DNA from: Fidelibacterota bacterium
GTDB lineage: Bacteria > Fidelibacterota > UBA8477 > JABMPR01
Length of the DNA stretch: 5,986 nt
NCBI GenBank assembly: GCA_030595455.1
Contig: JAUVDF010000069.1
Span: 1 to 5,986, forward strand
Direction of reading: 5' to 3'
In this document: positions 5,976-5,986 of the stretch, piece after piece
Layout of the letters: every line of letters begins with the position of its first letter
Position numbering within the stretch: the stretch's first letter is position 1
Position numbers and translations under genes: made by a program
Notes under the pieces: model-generated
The model's input: only the letters and a program-made list of their open reading frames with translations
Told to the model about the DNA's origin: nothing
The model's database searches: none

Positions 5976-5986
5976 ATGTTATCAGT
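5976..5986 (+). CDS. Start of a gene running off the right edge, plausibly sufC
   Basis: ATG TTA TCA GT is all that is visible: Met-Leu-Ser and part of a fourth codon. The case rests on the strong ribosome binding site 5 nt upstream, on its place after sufB with the same strand, and on the fact that many SufC ATPases begin Met-Leu-Ser/Glu-Ile. SufC would be the ATPase subunit of the SufBCD complex. Three codons cannot prove identity; the gene assignment is inference from context. Confidence 0.4.

Overview
The window is an ordinary-looking chromosomal segment of moderate-to-low GC. It holds four complete protein genes, one gene cut by the left edge, and what is probably the first few codons of a sixth gene at the right edge. 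The proteins resemble those of the Bacteroidota/Ignavibacteriota/Marinimicrobia (FCB-type) bacteria: a YbiT-like ABC-F protein with a decayed second ATPase half, and a SufB close to the Bacteroidota form. The intergenic repeats also fit such genomes (GAGTTTCAT tandem units, a GTCATCCCGAG-type element, TGCGGCT repeats). This placement is inference from remembered sequences and is not firm below superphylum level.

Layout: (1) 1-459, plus strand: C-terminal ~90% of a flavin-reductase-like FMN-binding protein, converging tail to tail with (2) 469-2052, minus strand: a YbiT-type ABC-F ATPase. (3) 2053-2187: spacer with a 9-bp inverted repeat in the ABC-F leader. (4) 2188-3492, minus: thymidine/pyrimidine-nucleoside phosphorylase. 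(5) 3470-4003, minus: gamma-class carbonic-anhydrase-family hexapeptide protein, whose end overlaps the phosphorylase start. (6) 4004-4194: divergent promoter region. (7) 4195-5691, plus: SufB of the SUF iron-sulfur cluster assembly system. (8) 5692-5975: 284 bp of repeats with no credible gene. (9) 5976-5986, plus: a start codon with a good ribosome binding site, plausibly the start of sufC.

The three minus-strand genes run in the same direction. The gamma-CA and phosphorylase genes overlap and are almost certainly co-transcribed; the ABC-F gene follows after 135 bp and could be in the same transcript or have its own promoter. SufB is divergent from them and should begin a suf operon continuing off the right edge. 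No known pathway joins the carbonic anhydrase, the nucleoside phosphorylase and the ABC-F factor, so the grouping looks like housekeeping juxtaposition.

I found no mobile element, CRISPR array, RNA gene or clear new system. The points most worth a second look are the coherent one-sided decay of the ABC-F ATP sites and the pile-up of three repeat types between sufB and the putative sufC, where the last element runs into the apparent sufC ribosome binding site.
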